From Rhynchopus sp. YZ270_cl-10 (Eukaryota > Euglenozoa > Diplonemea > Diplonemida > Diplonemidae): a stretch of DNA of 64,000 nt. Shown here in pieces: positions 27,330 to 36,987 of this stretch (the stretch's first letter is position 1; every line of letters starts with the position of its first letter). The stretch covers positions 506,176-570,175 of the forward strand of contig OZ037914.1 of the NCBI GenBank assembly GCA_964035575.1. Direction: 5' to 3'. Position numbers and translations under genes: made by a program. The notes below the pieces were generated by a model. That model worked only from the letters and a program-made list of their open reading frames with translations. It had not been told where the DNA came from and made no database searches.

Positions 27330-28787
27330 CTAGGTCATCTTTTTCCACGAAGTCCAGACAGCGAATGACCCCTCGGGTCTCACTCGAATCCACTTGTCTC
27401 CAGTCTCTATTGACACAACGTCCTGTACCCGTGCTGTCGAATTGCTGATGATAGGACTATGTAGACTCTTATTCGTAAGGAGGAAGTTTTGCGTGAGACC
27501 AAAGTCCGATGGAGCGTTGACGTTGTTGATACACACATACACATAGATCTCAGGAGTGTCCAAGTTCGAGTCAAAGTTGAATGATGATGGATTGTTTATG
27601 GTTGTCAGTGGGTTGAGATCTATGCTCGCAAGGTCGGATCTATACCAGCTACCCCATGTCCCACCTTTGCTGAGACGTGAGTATCGCCTTTCACTGAAGA
27701 CAGCTATCAGTTCTTGAATAACGTAAGTATCGAACACCTTGACATCCAGAATAATCTCATAGCTACCCACATCTTCAGTGGGACCGTTTTGGAAGGATGT
27801 AAGCTTGTACATCAGATACACACCATTTGATGAATACGTGTTGAGATCGATTGTAGTGTTGCTGGGCAGTCCCCTGTGATCGTGGTATGATTGATATATC
27901 TTGCCTTCGATGTCGGTCCTTACTGCTGAATCTTTCGTATCCATAGTACTCTCAATCGTAGTGGTCAGAGCATTGTCTTTACTATCCATTGTTGATTCAA
28001 GTGTTATTCGCAGCGCGTTATCTTTGTTATCCATTGTTGATTCAAGTGTTGTCTTCATGACATTGTCTTTGTTGTCCATAGTTGACTCCAAGATAGTCTT
28101 CATTGAGTTGTTTTTCGTGTCCATAGTATCCTCAAGTGTTGTGGTCAAAGCAATGTCTTTCGTGTCCATAGTGTTCTCAAGTGTCGCCTGACTCAAGTCT
28201 TCACTTGATACCCAGCTTTCCCAGATTCCCCCTTTGCGGATACGAACAAACCTCTGGAGAGAGAACACAGCAAGAAACTTTTGTGTGGCATAACTTTCGA
28301 ACACCTTTGTTGTGACAATGATTTCATAGCTGTTGAAGCTTGTGGGTGCATTTTGTAGACTAGGCCAGTTGTATAAGTAGTGAACACCTTGAGTTGTGTA
28401 GGGTGCTGTGTTCAAGTCGTCATCTGTACTGACACCTCTATGATCGTAGTATGGTCTATGAATCAAGTTGCGTGTTACTCTATCTTTGGTATCCATCAGA
28501 GTTTCAAGCTCACTTCTTGCCGTACTTATCCCCCCATCAATTCTCCCTTGCACATCACTCATATAGGTCTGCGCTTGCCATTCATGTTTCCCCCCAACCT
28601 CTTTTGACACAAGAAGCTGATCATCACCTGAAGCTTCAGGCACTCTATGTGTGACTATGTCATCAACATGTTTCGTTACAACCTTACCATCCTTCTTGAT
28701 GGCAACATGTCCGTCAGGTGTATCATCTGGGAGAAGTGATTTTGTTTTTTCGTTTTGAATATAACCGAACACCATTTTAGTACTCAA
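27330..28787 (-). CDS. fibre-like protein with pyocin-knob-like domains
   Basis: A 485-residue protein, probably a receptor-binding or surface fibre of the Polinton particle. Residues about 124-193 and 313-383 are two copies of a domain with the pattern DLNT...GVY...NGP...YEI...(R)KGGTW.SW. This matches the knob-like domains of pyocin and phage tail fibres. A more diverged third copy may form residues 390-485, which end in WTSWKKM. Between the first two knobs, residues 203-292 are six 15-residue repeats of the type LESTMDNKDNALTTT, a likely coiled-coil or trimeric shaft; a related unit lies near residue 97. The gene is the outermost on the left, 16 bp from the inverted repeat, and 22 bp downstream of the zinc-finger gene on the same strand. 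The domain call comes from pattern recognition and was not confirmed by a search. Confidence 0.8.
   Translation of the reverse strand: MSTKMVFGYIQNEKTKSLLPDDTPDGHVAIKKDGKVVTKHVDDIVTHRVPEASGDDQLLVSKEVGGKHEWQAQTYMSDVQGRIDGGISTARSELETLMDTKDRVTRNLIHRPYYDHRGVSTDDDLNTAPYTTQGVHYLYNWPSLQNAPTSFNSYEIIVTTKVFESYATQKFLAVFSLQRFVRIRKGGIWESWVSSEDLSQATLENTMDTKDIALTTTLEDTMDTKNNSMKTILESTMDNKDNVMKTTLESTMDNKDNALRITLESTMDSKDNALTTTIESTMDTKDSAVRTDIEGKIYQSYHDHRGLPSNTTIDLNTYSSNGVYLMYKLTSFQNGPTEDVGSYEIILDVKVFDTYVIQELIAVFSERRYSRLSKGGTWGSWYRSDLASIDLNPLTTINNPSSFNFDSNLDTPEIYVYVCINNVNAPSDFGLTQNFLLTNKSLHSPIISNSTARVQDVVSIETGDKWIRVRPEGSFAVWTSWKKMT
27912..28181 (-). repeat. six 45-bp repeats in the fibre-like gene
   Basis: In-frame tandem repeats encode the 15-residue units of the presumed shaft between the two knob-like domains. 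Copies differ by several substitutions. Such arrays can change fibre length by unequal exchange. Confidence 0.8.
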
Positions 28788-28809
28788 TATCAGTAGAACT
28801 TATCATGTT

Positions 28810-29238
28810 CTAGTTGTTGAATGGGATTGATATGTTGACGTTGAGGCAAAAGAACCTGTAGCCCTTCACCTCTTCCTCTTCCTCGGAACTTTGTGTTTCA
28901 ACCTCATTCGATACCTGACTTGCTTCCTCTTCTTCTTCCTCTTCCTCTCCCTCTTTCTCTTCTCCTTCACAGGATAATTCTTCTTCAGATGGTGCTGTGA
29001 GCGGTGAAGTTGGTTCGCCAGACTGTGAAGAGGATGAGGCAATGTTCTCTAAGTTCCTGATATGTTTCTTAGACAAACAATGTTGATTGTACCCCATCTT
29101 CTTGACACTCTTTTCACACACATCACAGAAGGCCATCTCATCCTTGCGTCTCTCGTATGACTCTCTCGCTGATGCAATCATCTTCTCTTTGTTGTTGAGG
29201 TAGTACTCTCTATAGTATTCTGGATTAGTCGAGGTCAT
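28810..29238 (-). CDS. Polinton zinc-finger protein with acidic tail
   Basis: A 142-residue protein. Its N-terminus (EYYREYYLNNKEKM, then RESYERRK) is the Tyr/Lys-rich helix often seen in proteins of large DNA viruses and virophages. A U1-type C2H2 finger follows, with Cys38, Cys41, His53 and His59. The second half is a long Glu/Ser-rich acidic stretch. The fold suggests nucleic-acid binding, perhaps in transcription or packaging, but the function is unknown. It is divergently transcribed from the polymerase gene across an 89-bp AT-rich spacer and lies directly upstream of the fibre-like gene on the same strand. Confidence 0.75.
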   Translation of the reverse strand: MTSTNPEYYREYYLNNKEKMIASARESYERRKDEMAFCDVCEKSVKKMGYNQHCLSKKHIRNLENIASSSSQSGEPTSPLTAPSEEELSCEGEEKEGEEEEEEEEASQVSNEVETQSSEEEEEVKGYRFFCLNVNISIPFNN

Positions 29239-29327
29239 TTTTATATCTTTTTATGATTTATTAAGGTGATACAATTTTTGTTTTTTTATAATTCTTAATG
29301 TCTTAATACTAACTTAAAATACTAAAA
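29239..29327. promoter_or_regulatory. divergent AT-rich promoter region
   Basis: These 89 bp separate the start codons of the zinc-finger gene (-) and the polymerase gene (+). The spacer is strongly AT-rich, with runs such as TTTTTATAATTC and TTAATACTAACTTAAAATAC, and must hold the promoters of both unless these lie inside genes. No precise TATA box can be assigned. Confidence 0.5.
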
Positions 29328-32300
29328 ATGAACAACATGATCGAAAAACCAATAACTCCAGACCTGCAGGTCAAGATTAAGAAGGTACAGCTCGAATATA
29401 CACAACAGATCAAGGATTACGAGAAGCAGGTCAAGAAGATTGCTCAGGTACTGACTTCTGGAGCATTGAGTATTAGTACGGTCCAAGCCATACAACAGGA
29501 TGTCACCCTCATTCGAGACAAGATGGAAAAACTCAAGTCTGAGCAGGAGAGAGCTCTAGCTCCCTTGCGTGAGGAGCAGAAGCAGGAGAAGAAGAAGGAG
29601 ACTACCATCAAGAAGAAGATTAGCGACAAGGAGTTGCTCCCCTTCATACAAGAAGCGATGGCCGACCTGAAGGCACGGTTTGATGTGAGGAAGAAACAGG
29701 ACAAGGGATCATTCTTCAAGCAGAACAAGTCGAGATTCGTCAGAGACTTTACAGATAAACAGCAAAGGCAGCTGAAGGATATCGACAAGCAATACAAGGA
29801 AGAGAAAAGTAAGCTCCTTGTTGAAGCAAGAGAAGTACACAAGGAAGACATCATTCAGGCACGACTTGGAGTGCAGAAGCAGGATAAGGATCAGACAGTC
29901 ATTGAGAAGGACAAGTTGAGCGAACTTATCGAATCAACCATGGTGACAGTCAGTCGTGGAGGGAGAAATACAGATGCCAAGATGATCATTGAGTTCTCTG
30001 AACCATTGGATGAGTACTTCTATTCAACAACACGTGCACAATATGACACCATCACATCATTCATTCAAGAAGACCTAGAAGGCAACCGGACGAAGAAGGC
30101 AAAGTTTATCTTGATGGCAGTCTTCAGCAAACCGGACAATGATGTACACAAGCAAATCAGCAAAGAAGTTTTGCTCAGCAACGTGAATGCAACTGACGTA
30201 CTTGACCTCGATGGAGTTATGAAGCAAGGGAATGACCTCTTCAACCGCGATGAAGGTGAGTCTGGTTTGTTCTTTGTTGGCTTCAAGTATGTTACAGTCC
30301 TGACCTACAACACACAGATGCAGATTGGTGGTGAGTATGTTGATGTTGTGGAGAGATTTAGTGACAACAAACACCTCAAGAAGAACATTGTCAATGTCAA
30401 CAACGATTACCTAGAAGTCAACAACGCCTGCTTCCGTCTTGCTGTGATGTCACATGAACAAAACTTCCCGAAGGACGCATCCCGAGTCAGCAAGTACTAC
30501 AAGAAGAAGAATGGATGGATAGAGTCGAAGTATGATTGGTCCATGTTTGCTGACTACACGAGTCCTGCAACGGACCAGCAAGTCAAACAGTTTCTGAAGG
30601 CGAACAAGAACACATCTATCAGCATATACGGCATTGAGGCTGAATCAAACTTTGACAAGAAAGGCAAGTTCCAAGTACTGAAGCATGACAAGACACCAAA
30701 GGAAGACCGCATCAACCTCCTCTTCCATGACAACCACTACATGCTGATCAAGAACCTGAGCAAGATGATGGGTGGTGACAAGAATTACGTGTGCCCCAAG
30801 TGTTTGTCAGTGAAGAAGGATACCAAGGAAGAGATTGATACACACCTTGAGTCATGCAACGACAAACCAACACAGAGCACAAAGACCCCGGTGAAGCCTC
30901 TCCCCATTATCTTCGGTGAGAAGAAGAACAAGAACATGGAGATGAAGCCGTTCATTGCTACAGCAGACTTCGAAAGCTTTCTCGACACAAGAGACCAGAA
31001 CACATCATACAACAAAACCAAGACCAACAAACCCAAGGTCGGGAGAGAGGAGACAACTATTCTTCAAACACATCGTGCAGCTTCTTTCACCCTCAAGCTT
31101 GTTCCCGACACTTCACTCAACTTTACAGGTAAGACACTTTACACATACACACCTTCAGATACAGATGATGCTGTTGCGTACGAGACTGACTTACTTGGCC
31201 AGTTCAATGGTGCCTTGCAGGAGATGTCCGAAGTAGTTGCAACGTTCATGGATAAGAGACAGAAGCAGTTTGGGAGCATCGATGATGCATGTAAGGACTT
31301 TACAAGAGAAGATAGAGACAAGCATGATGAAGCCAAGAAGTGTGCGTTCTGCAACAAGTCGTTTGGGAAAACATGCGTCAAAGTCAGAGACCATTGCCAT
31401 TTGACTGGACAGTACAGAAGAGCCCTGTGCTCTTGGTGCAACATCAACAACAAGACAGAGTACAACATCCCCGTCTACTTCCACAACGCTAGAGGATACG
31501 ACAACAACTTCATCTTCAAGATGTTGAAGCAGTTCGACTCAAGTGGTGTCAATGTTCTCAACACAAACAGCCAAACAACGATGCTGCTCAAGATGGACAA
31601 GTACACGAAGGTCAGGGTCCTACACGGTAAGGAGTACAAGCAGAGGAAGATTTCGTTTCATGTGAAGGATTCACTACAAATCATGTCGTCTTCGTTGGAC
31701 TCACTATTGAGGAACTTGCCACACGATGAGAAGGCGTATCAACTCGACTACATCCATAGGACATACAAAGACATTGACACAAAGGACGAAGGGATGCTTG
31801 ACCTCTTGTTGGGTAAAGGGGTATTTCCGTATTCATACTTCGACAGCCCGAACAAGTTAAGAGAACCAGCACTACCAAGGAAGGAACTATGGTATGACTG
31901 TCTGAGGCAGGGTGATATCCAACAAGACGACTACGACAAAGCATGCAAGGTGTGGAACATTCTGCAGTGCAAGACCTTCAAGGACTACCACGACTTCTAC
32001 CTCAACATGGACGTGCTTGGTCTTGCGGACGTTCTGCAGGCACAAAGGAAGAACCTTCACACAACACACAAACTTGACATATGCCACTACTGCAGTCTCC
32101 CTAGCTTTAGCTATGATGCATGGTTACTTCAACAACGTGAAGATGATAGTGCACCCATGAAGAGCCTGACTGACCCAGAACTGTATGAGCTGTTTGAGGA
32201 CCAGAAGCGAGGAGGGTTTACGTGTGCTGTGAAGAGACACTGCAAGGCTAACAACAAGCACACAAGAGGTGACAGCAAGGGTAAGGATGGTGACAAGTGG

Positions 32301-33611
32301 CTGTTGTACATTGATGCGAACAACTTGTACGGATGGGCTATGTGCAAGAAGCTTCCCTATTCTGACTTTCAATGGGAGGATATCAGGAGTTTGGAGGATA
32401 CGGAGGAGATGATTGCCGAATACAACCCAGAGGATGAGATAGGATATGTTCTAGAAGTTGACCTTGAGTATCCCTCCTCACTTCATGACAAGCACTGGGA
32501 CTTCCCTCTTGCACCATACAACAGGACTGTCAGAGATGAAGAGCTGTCAGACTATCAGAAGATAGTACTTGGTGATGAGAAGCATGCAGAGGACAGGAAG
32601 CTTATCGCTGACTTCAAGGACCGAGTGAAGCAGACATACAACATTGAGTACTTGCAGTTCCTCCTCAGACAAGGGTTGAAGTTGACGAAGGTCCATCGAA
32701 TTGCATCATTCAAGCAAGACTACATCATGAAACCGTACATCGACAAGAACAGTGCATTGAGAGCTCAGGCGAAGAACGATTTCGAGAAGGACTTGTACAA
32801 GTTGCTGAACAACTCGATCTATGGGAAGACACTTGAGAACGTTCGTGGCAGAACAGAGATGAAGAACATTCCTTATGACAAGACAAAGATGGTGAATGGT
32901 GTGGAGGTGCCAATGACGGATGAGGAAATCAATGAGTACATAGCAAAGTGGCAAAGCAAGCCTTTCTTCAACTGTAGTAATGTCGACCTGAAGAGCAGCA
33001 AGTTACTTCAATTCATGCAGAACGACGTAACTCTTGACAAACCAGTTTACATTGGATCACAAATCCTCGACTACAGCAAACTTCTCATGAACAGCTTCTT
33101 CTACGATACACTTGTCCCGCACTTCGGAAGAGAGAACGTGACAATGGCCTACACCGACACCGACAGCTTTGTGTTGGAGATAACAACGAAAGACCTTGAT
33201 GAGGAGCTTGCCAAATTATCAACGGACTTTGACTTCAGCAACTACCCAACAACCCATGAGCTGCATGACGTACACAACAAGAAGGTACCAGGGAAGTTCA
33301 AGGATGAGCTGGCAGGTGATGTGATGGAAGAGTTCGTTGGCTTAAGGGCGAAGTGCTATGCTTACTCAACAATCAAGAAGAATGACGACAACAAGGCTAA
33401 AGGTATTGCAAAGTCTGTCAGTAAAACTCTCCACTTGGACACCTATCGAAGTACTCTTGCATCTCACAAGAAGCACATAGTGACGATCAATAGCATTGAG
33501 AAGAAGGATTACCAGCTGCACACTGTGAAGTCACAGAAGATAGCATTGAGTGCATTCGATGATAAGAGATACATTTGTGATGATGGAGTTACAACAAAGG
33601 CGTACTGTTGA
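29328..33611 (+). CDS. polB: protein-primed family B DNA polymerase
   Basis: A 1427-residue polymerase expected to replicate the element from terminal-protein-primed ends. Exonuclease motifs: ATADFESF (about residue 545) and YFHNARGYDNNFIF (about 717-730). Polymerase motifs: A as YIDANNLYGW (about 993), B as LLNNSIYGKT (about 1159) and C as YTDTDSF (about 1275). Between the exonuclease motifs lies a Cys/His cluster, CAFCNKSFGK...VRDHCHLTGQYRRALCSWCN, the endonuclease-VII-like insertion common in Polinton polymerases. A second CPKC...HLESC finger sits near residue 487. The first 200 residues are Lys/Glu/Gln-rich, probably coiled coil. Residues 200-480 are unassigned and could hold a terminal-protein-like region, which is inference. 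The start ATG at 29328 follows a clear AT-rich spacer. The gene converges with the capsid gene, with 49 bp between stops. Confidence 0.96.
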   Translation: MNNMIEKPITPDLQVKIKKVQLEYTQQIKDYEKQVKKIAQVLTSGALSISTVQAIQQDVTLIRDKMEKLKSEQERALAPLREEQKQEKKKETTIKKKISDKELLPFIQEAMADLKARFDVRKKQDKGSFFKQNKSRFVRDFTDKQQRQLKDIDKQYKEEKSKLLVEAREVHKEDIIQARLGVQKQDKDQTVIEKDKLSELIESTMVTVSRGGRNTDAKMIIEFSEPLDEYFYSTTRAQYDTITSFIQEDLEGNRTKKAKFILMAVFSKPDNDVHKQISKEVLLSNVNATDVLDLDGVMKQGNDLFNRDEGESGLFFVGFKYVTVLTYNTQMQIGGEYVDVVERFSDNKHLKKNIVNVNNDYLEVNNACFRLAVMSHEQNFPKDASRVSKYYKKKNGWIESKYDWSMFADYTSPATDQQVKQFLKANKNTSISIYGIEAESNFDKKGKFQVLKHDKTPKEDRINLLFHDNHYMLIKNLSKMMGGDKNYVCPKCLSVKKDTKEEIDTHLESCNDKPTQSTKTPVKPLPIIFGEKKNKNMEMKPFIATADFESFLDTRDQNTSYNKTKTNKPKVGREETTILQTHRAASFTLKLVPDTSLNFTGKTLYTYTPSDTDDAVAYETDLLGQFNGALQEMSEVVATFMDKRQKQFGSIDDACKDFTREDRDKHDEAKKCAFCNKSFGKTCVKVRDHCHLTGQYRRALCSWCNINNKTEYNIPVYFHNARGYDNNFIFKMLKQFDSSGVNVLNTNSQTTMLLKMDKYTKVRVLHGKEYKQRKISFHVKDSLQIMSSSLDSLLRNLPHDEKAYQLDYIHRTYKDIDTKDEGMLDLLLGKGVFPYSYFDSPNKLREPALPRKELWYDCLRQGDIQQDDYDKACKVWNILQCKTFKDYHDFYLNMDVLGLADVLQAQRKNLHTTHKLDICHYCSLPSFSYDAWLLQQREDDSAPMKSLTDPELYELFEDQKRGGFTCAVKRHCKANNKHTRGDSKGKDGDKWLLYIDANNLYGWAMCKKLPYSDFQWEDIRSLEDTEEMIAEYNPEDEIGYVLEVDLEYPSSLHDKHWDFPLAPYNRTVRDEELSDYQKIVLGDEKHAEDRKLIADFKDRVKQTYNIEYLQFLLRQGLKLTKVHRIASFKQDYIMKPYIDKNSALRAQAKNDFEKDLYKLLNNSIYGKTLENVRGRTEMKNIPYDKTKMVNGVEVPMTDEEINEYIAKWQSKPFFNCSNVDLKSSKLLQFMQNDVTLDKPVYIGSQILDYSKLLMNSFFYDTLVPHFGRENVTMAYTDTDSFVLEITTKDLDEELAKLSTDFDFSNYPTTHELHDVHNKKVPGKFKDELAGDVMEEFVGLRAKCYAYSTIKKNDDNKAKGIAKSVSKTLHLDTYRSTLASHKKHIVTINSIEKKDYQLHTVKSQKIALSAFDDKRYICDDGVTTKAYC

Positions 33612-33660
33612 GTATGTCTTATAGCTCCTAACCTTTCAGCTGGCGCTGCAGTGACTGCGT

Positions 33661-35067
33661 CTACAGCACAGCACTAACCTCTTGCACAATCCCTGTCTTC
33701 AGGTTGAAGTCAACCACCTTATCGTAGTACACCAAACAGTACAGGTACATGTCGTAGCTCACATCCCTCTCGATGTTCACTGTAAGTGTGTTTGCCTGAG
33801 TGCTTGACACACTGTCTTGGTTCAATGTGTTCTGAAGGTCAAAGCAGTACAGAGGATAGTACTTCCAGTCATTGTAGGACAGCAACCCTTGAGTGTTGAA
33901 TCCCATTGCCTCAGGGTCTCTGTACGCACTGTGCATCTTCATGTATTCCTTGTAGGCAGATTCCCACTTGTTCTTCCCCACCTCAATCTCAACATCCTTG
34001 TTTGGAACCTTGATGCCGTTCAGGTCAACAGAGATCTTCTTCACCATACCACTGTCAAAGCGAGACATATCATGTTCTTGACTTGTTTCCCTGTCTTTCG
34101 TTTGGCAGAAGATGATTGCACGTTTGATCCTTGTGTGTGACTTGATAGGTACAGGCCATGACAGGTATGTGTCAGCAGCTGCAAACTCTTTCCTCTGGAT
34201 TTGCGAAGACTCAAAGACAGCTTGAACCATGCCAGACTTACTGATGTAGTTGAGAACCCCAGCGAGTGGTGAAGGAGCCAATGTGACACGAGGCATCCAG
34301 ATCCTCATACCATAACCCACCCAGTTCAATGCACGGTCAGTTACCCCAGCAGAGCGAAGTACGATAGCACTGTCATCATTCACCTCAAAGTTGAACTCCA
34401 TAGGTATGTTGGTGAACATCTTCTTGTGGTGTTGGAAGATGTTGAAGATGAGGCTGAGAGGAATCATGCAGTGTATCTCTTTGTTCCCTGTAGTACGTCT
34501 TGCACGGTGTGCAGTACTTGAGTCTCTGTTTGCAGTGTCATCAAACCCATCAACGTGATCATCATTTACGACATCCTTCCATGTGATGTAATGACTAAGT
34601 AGGTTGCTCCCCACAGTGCTATCATATTGATTTGTGAAGTGAATGAGAGACTCAGCATTCATCTGCTGTCCTGCAAAGTTAGGAGTGTCCTCGATGTTGA
34701 CTCCACCGATCTTGAGTGACTTCCTCCTGAAGAAGTTGAGCACATTTGACGCGAAGGCAGCTTTGTTGTCATTGTTATCAGCAAATGTCCATTCTTCTGT
34801 TGCAGCAAGGCTCTTGTGTGCTGCAAGATCCTCATAACCGTTACCACCTGCATTGACCTTCACCATCTTGAAGGACATCTCCAAGAACCCTTCAGAGGGG
34901 ATGATGTGGCTACTCTGGTCAAGCAAGGTGAAGGTAAAGTCCCTCTCAACTCTTCCAAACTGATTCTGCAGGTTGCTGGACTTACCAGTGTCTTGGATGG
35001 TGATGTAGTCGTACCCACTGACATCGGAGTGTCTCTTGGTTTTCTCACTCAGGTTGTAGAAGCTCAT
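33661..35067 (-). CDS. Polinton major capsid protein (double jelly roll)
   Basis: A 468-residue protein that I assign to the major capsid protein. Its length, its position next to the integrase and its pattern fit the Polinton double-jelly-roll family: an N-terminal jelly roll with aromatic/acidic strands, a central IPLSLIFNIFQHHKKMFTNIP helix-strand element, and near the C-terminus the block YNDWKYYPLYCFDLQNTLNQ followed by long alternating beta strands. No transmembrane segment or signal peptide is visible. Its ATG overlaps the integrase stop in an ATGA. The stop lies 49 bp from the polymerase stop. The assignment rests on pattern and context, not on a structure comparison. The 246-residue protein at 38274-39014 fits the penton role better. 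Confidence 0.85.
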   Translation of the reverse strand: MSFYNLSEKTKRHSDVSGYDYITIQDTGKSSNLQNQFGRVERDFTFTLLDQSSHIIPSEGFLEMSFKMVKVNAGGNGYEDLAAHKSLAATEEWTFADNNDNKAAFASNVLNFFRRKSLKIGGVNIEDTPNFAGQQMNAESLIHFTNQYDSTVGSNLLSHYITWKDVVNDDHVDGFDDTANRDSSTAHRARRTTGNKEIHCMIPLSLIFNIFQHHKKMFTNIPMEFNFEVNDDSAIVLRSAGVTDRALNWVGYGMRIWMPRVTLAPSPLAGVLNYISKSGMVQAVFESSQIQRKEFAAADTYLSWPVPIKSHTRIKRAIIFCQTKDRETSQEHDMSRFDSGMVKKISVDLNGIKVPNKDVEIEVGKNKWESAYKEYMKMHSAYRDPEAMGFNTQGLLSYNDWKYYPLYCFDLQNTLNQDSVSSTQANTLTVNIERDVSYDMYLYCLVYYDKVVDFNLKTGIVQEVSAVL

Positions 35068-36476
35068 TTTGATAGGCGGATTCTATCTTGCGCGAAAAGA
35101 AACTTCTGCAACTGTGCTTCATCATTGAGGATGTCAGGTTTGAGTGAAGGGAAGGATCGTTGTGCTATTCTCTGCATACTGTCAAAGGACGGGTCTAGTG
35201 GTGGGAGGAGCTTGAGTCTCTTGGTGGGTCTTTGTGCGGATGGTTGTTGGGATTCCTGTGTTACTTCTTCTTGTGGATGTGGTCTCTTTTCACCTCTCTT
35301 TGGGGTTAGAGGAGGTGGTGTTGGTTGAGTGGGCTGTGTACGCATTTGTTCCCTATCGTCTGTGGTCTCATCTCTCTCCCTCTTCTTTCGATTTCTTGCC
35401 TCTGCTCGAGGATTACTATTCATATCCTTGTCTTGCCAATCAGGACCAGCAATCTTAGTCATGAAGCTATTCATTTGTGACTCATGTTTTGCTTGTTCTA
35501 GGGCAGTACTTGGAGGATCACCAAAGTCTTCTTCCTCCTCCCTTTCACCTTCTCCTTTCTCCTCTTCACCCTCCACTTTCAACAACCTTTCTATCCTAAC
35601 CTTTTTCCCATTGCTCAGTCTTGCATTCACTTGAGCCACACTCACAACACTAAACACTTCCCTTGAATACTTCTGCTTTGTCCCCTTTGCATAGATGTTC
35701 TTACTCAACAACACCCTCACTCTATCACCAGGTTTTACACGAGACTGTGACACACTTGCTTTGTCCATGTTCATGATAAGGATGCTGACATCGTCGTTGG
35801 TGACAAGGTTGGGAGGCTTCTTGATGGTGCTGTGGTATCTGTTGTTGTAGGCTTGTGTTAGCTCCTGAAGACTGTCGACCCAGTTTGCTGTCTTGTTGAT
35901 CTCGAAGTGCTTCTGTAGTATCTCTCGCAGTGTTCTAGAGATGCGGTCAACAATCCCAAGAGCGTTGTGGTCACCAACCTCGTTCATCTGATGTTCTATG
36001 TTGTGAGCACTGAAGACTTGCTTCACCATGATGTTGTTGAATTCAACCCCGTTGTCACTCATGATGGTGCGCGGAAGGTCCTTCTGATCTGTCTGTATCT
36101 GATGTAGTATATCGGACAGCGCCTCTTTGACAGAACCCATTGTCTTGTTCTTCAGGGGTCTGGTGTAGAGCTTCCGACTGAAGACATCTATCAAGTTCAG
36201 TATCCATGCATAGCCTTTGTTCCTTGTCTTCAGCTTCTGGAAGTCAAGAAGGTCCATCTGCATGACGTGGTTGATCTCGAAGGCTGTGATGTGACCTGAC
36301 AGCTTGTTTGGTTTCCTCCTGAACAGTTGATATGCCTTCTGCTTGTGTATGTAGTCCTCTATCTCTTCAAGGGTGTACTTGTCTTCATCATTATCACCAT
36401 TTGCAAACTGAAAGTCAAACAACCTTGCAGGATCAGTGATGTAGCCTGAGTCTCGCCATAATTTGTTCAGCTTCAT
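35064..36476 (-). CDS. Polinton integrase (retroviral type)
   Basis: A 470-residue integrase of the rve family, which joins the element ends to target DNA and makes the 6-bp duplication. The catalytic core begins with QMDLLDF (Asp75) and continues through YAWILNLIDVFSRK and MSDNGVEF (Asp141). A C-terminal SH3-like or chromo-like module spans about residues 240-300 (KPGDRVRVLLSK...FSVVSVAQVNARLSNGKKVRIERLLKVE). The last 170 residues are low-complexity: an acidic stretch, then KKRERDE, RGEKRPHPQ and RPTKRLK, which resemble nuclear localisation signals. The gene is divergent from the small pVI/pX-like gene across only 26 bp and overlaps the capsid start downstream by four bases. Confidence 0.95.
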   Translation of the reverse strand: MKLNKLWRDSGYITDPARLFDFQFANGDNDEDKYTLEEIEDYIHKQKAYQLFRRKPNKLSGHITAFEINHVMQMDLLDFQKLKTRNKGYAWILNLIDVFSRKLYTRPLKNKTMGSVKEALSDILHQIQTDQKDLPRTIMSDNGVEFNNIMVKQVFSAHNIEHQMNEVGDHNALGIVDRISRTLREILQKHFEINKTANWVDSLQELTQAYNNRYHSTIKKPPNLVTNDDVSILIMNMDKASVSQSRVKPGDRVRVLLSKNIYAKGTKQKYSREVFSVVSVAQVNARLSNGKKVRIERLLKVEGEEEKGEGEREEEEDFGDPPSTALEQAKHESQMNSFMTKIAGPDWQDKDMNSNPRAEARNRKKRERDETTDDREQMRTQPTQPTPPPLTPKRGEKRPHPQEEVTQESQQPSAQRPTKRLKLLPPLDPSFDSMQRIAQRSFPSLKPDILNDEAQLQKFLFAQDRIRLSK

Positions 36477-36502
36477 TTGTTTTTCTTACATTTACACAGA
36501 AA

Positions 36503-36916
36503 ATGGTCACTACTACTGCTAGGTATCAGAAGACGTCGGTGTACGTATCATCAGTTGACATGCAGAGGATTGCAGATGCCTTGGGTGGGAAGAGCAAGAC
36601 AGTGTCAGTCACGTTGCACGGAACTGGGAGCAAGCGTTATCCATTGCCACTTACCCCAAAGCAGAACGAGAAGGTGAAGGAGAAGGGATCATCTCGTGTC
36701 ACCTTGAGTCAGGCACAGCTGAAGTTCATTGCAGGTGACAGGAAGGAAGGAGGGTTCTTGCAGTTCTTGGTACCTCTGTTGGCAGCAGGAGCAAGTGCAC
36801 TTGCAGGTTCGCTTGGTAGTCACCTTGGAAGCACAGCAGGGAAGTTCATAGACAGAAAGGTGAACGGACGTGGACTGATAGCACCAGGGACTAGGTTAAA
36901 AAAACAGGGACAATAG
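36503..36916 (+). CDS. small pVI/pX-like virion protein
   Basis: A 137-residue basic protein. A mildly hydrophobic segment at about residues 82-115 (GGFLQFLVPLLAAGASALAG, continuing to GSLGSHLGSTAGKFID) resembles the membrane-active, Gly/Ala-rich segment of adenovirus pVI/pX and of small Polinton virion proteins (GGFL..L.P..AAG). It is followed by a short basic tail. Position just upstream of the protease suits a precursor that the protease would process. The resemblance is short, and I infer function from motif and neighbours only. Confidence 0.6.
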   Translation: MVTTTARYQKTSVYVSSVDMQRIADALGGKSKTVSVTLHGTGSKRYPLPLTPKQNEKVKEKGSSRVTLSQAQLKFIAGDRKEGGFLQFLVPLLAAGASALAGSLGSHLGSTAGKFIDRKVNGRGLIAPGTRLKKQGQ

Positions 36917-36987
36917 AGCCTCTTCGTGATGATGAGATACTAGACTGGTGTAGAGATCAGGGGATAGACGAGTTACAAGGTGTGGTG

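Noticed and set aside
27039-27448. Open frames giving EIE, RRL, SPQ or SIS repeats
   Set aside because: They are translations of the 9-bp minisatellite in all frames of both strands. The same applies at 43659-44062.
29444-32954. Minus-strand and shifted frames inside the polymerase gene
   Set aside because: The plus-strand polymerase has all family motifs; the others are shadows with no recognisable content.
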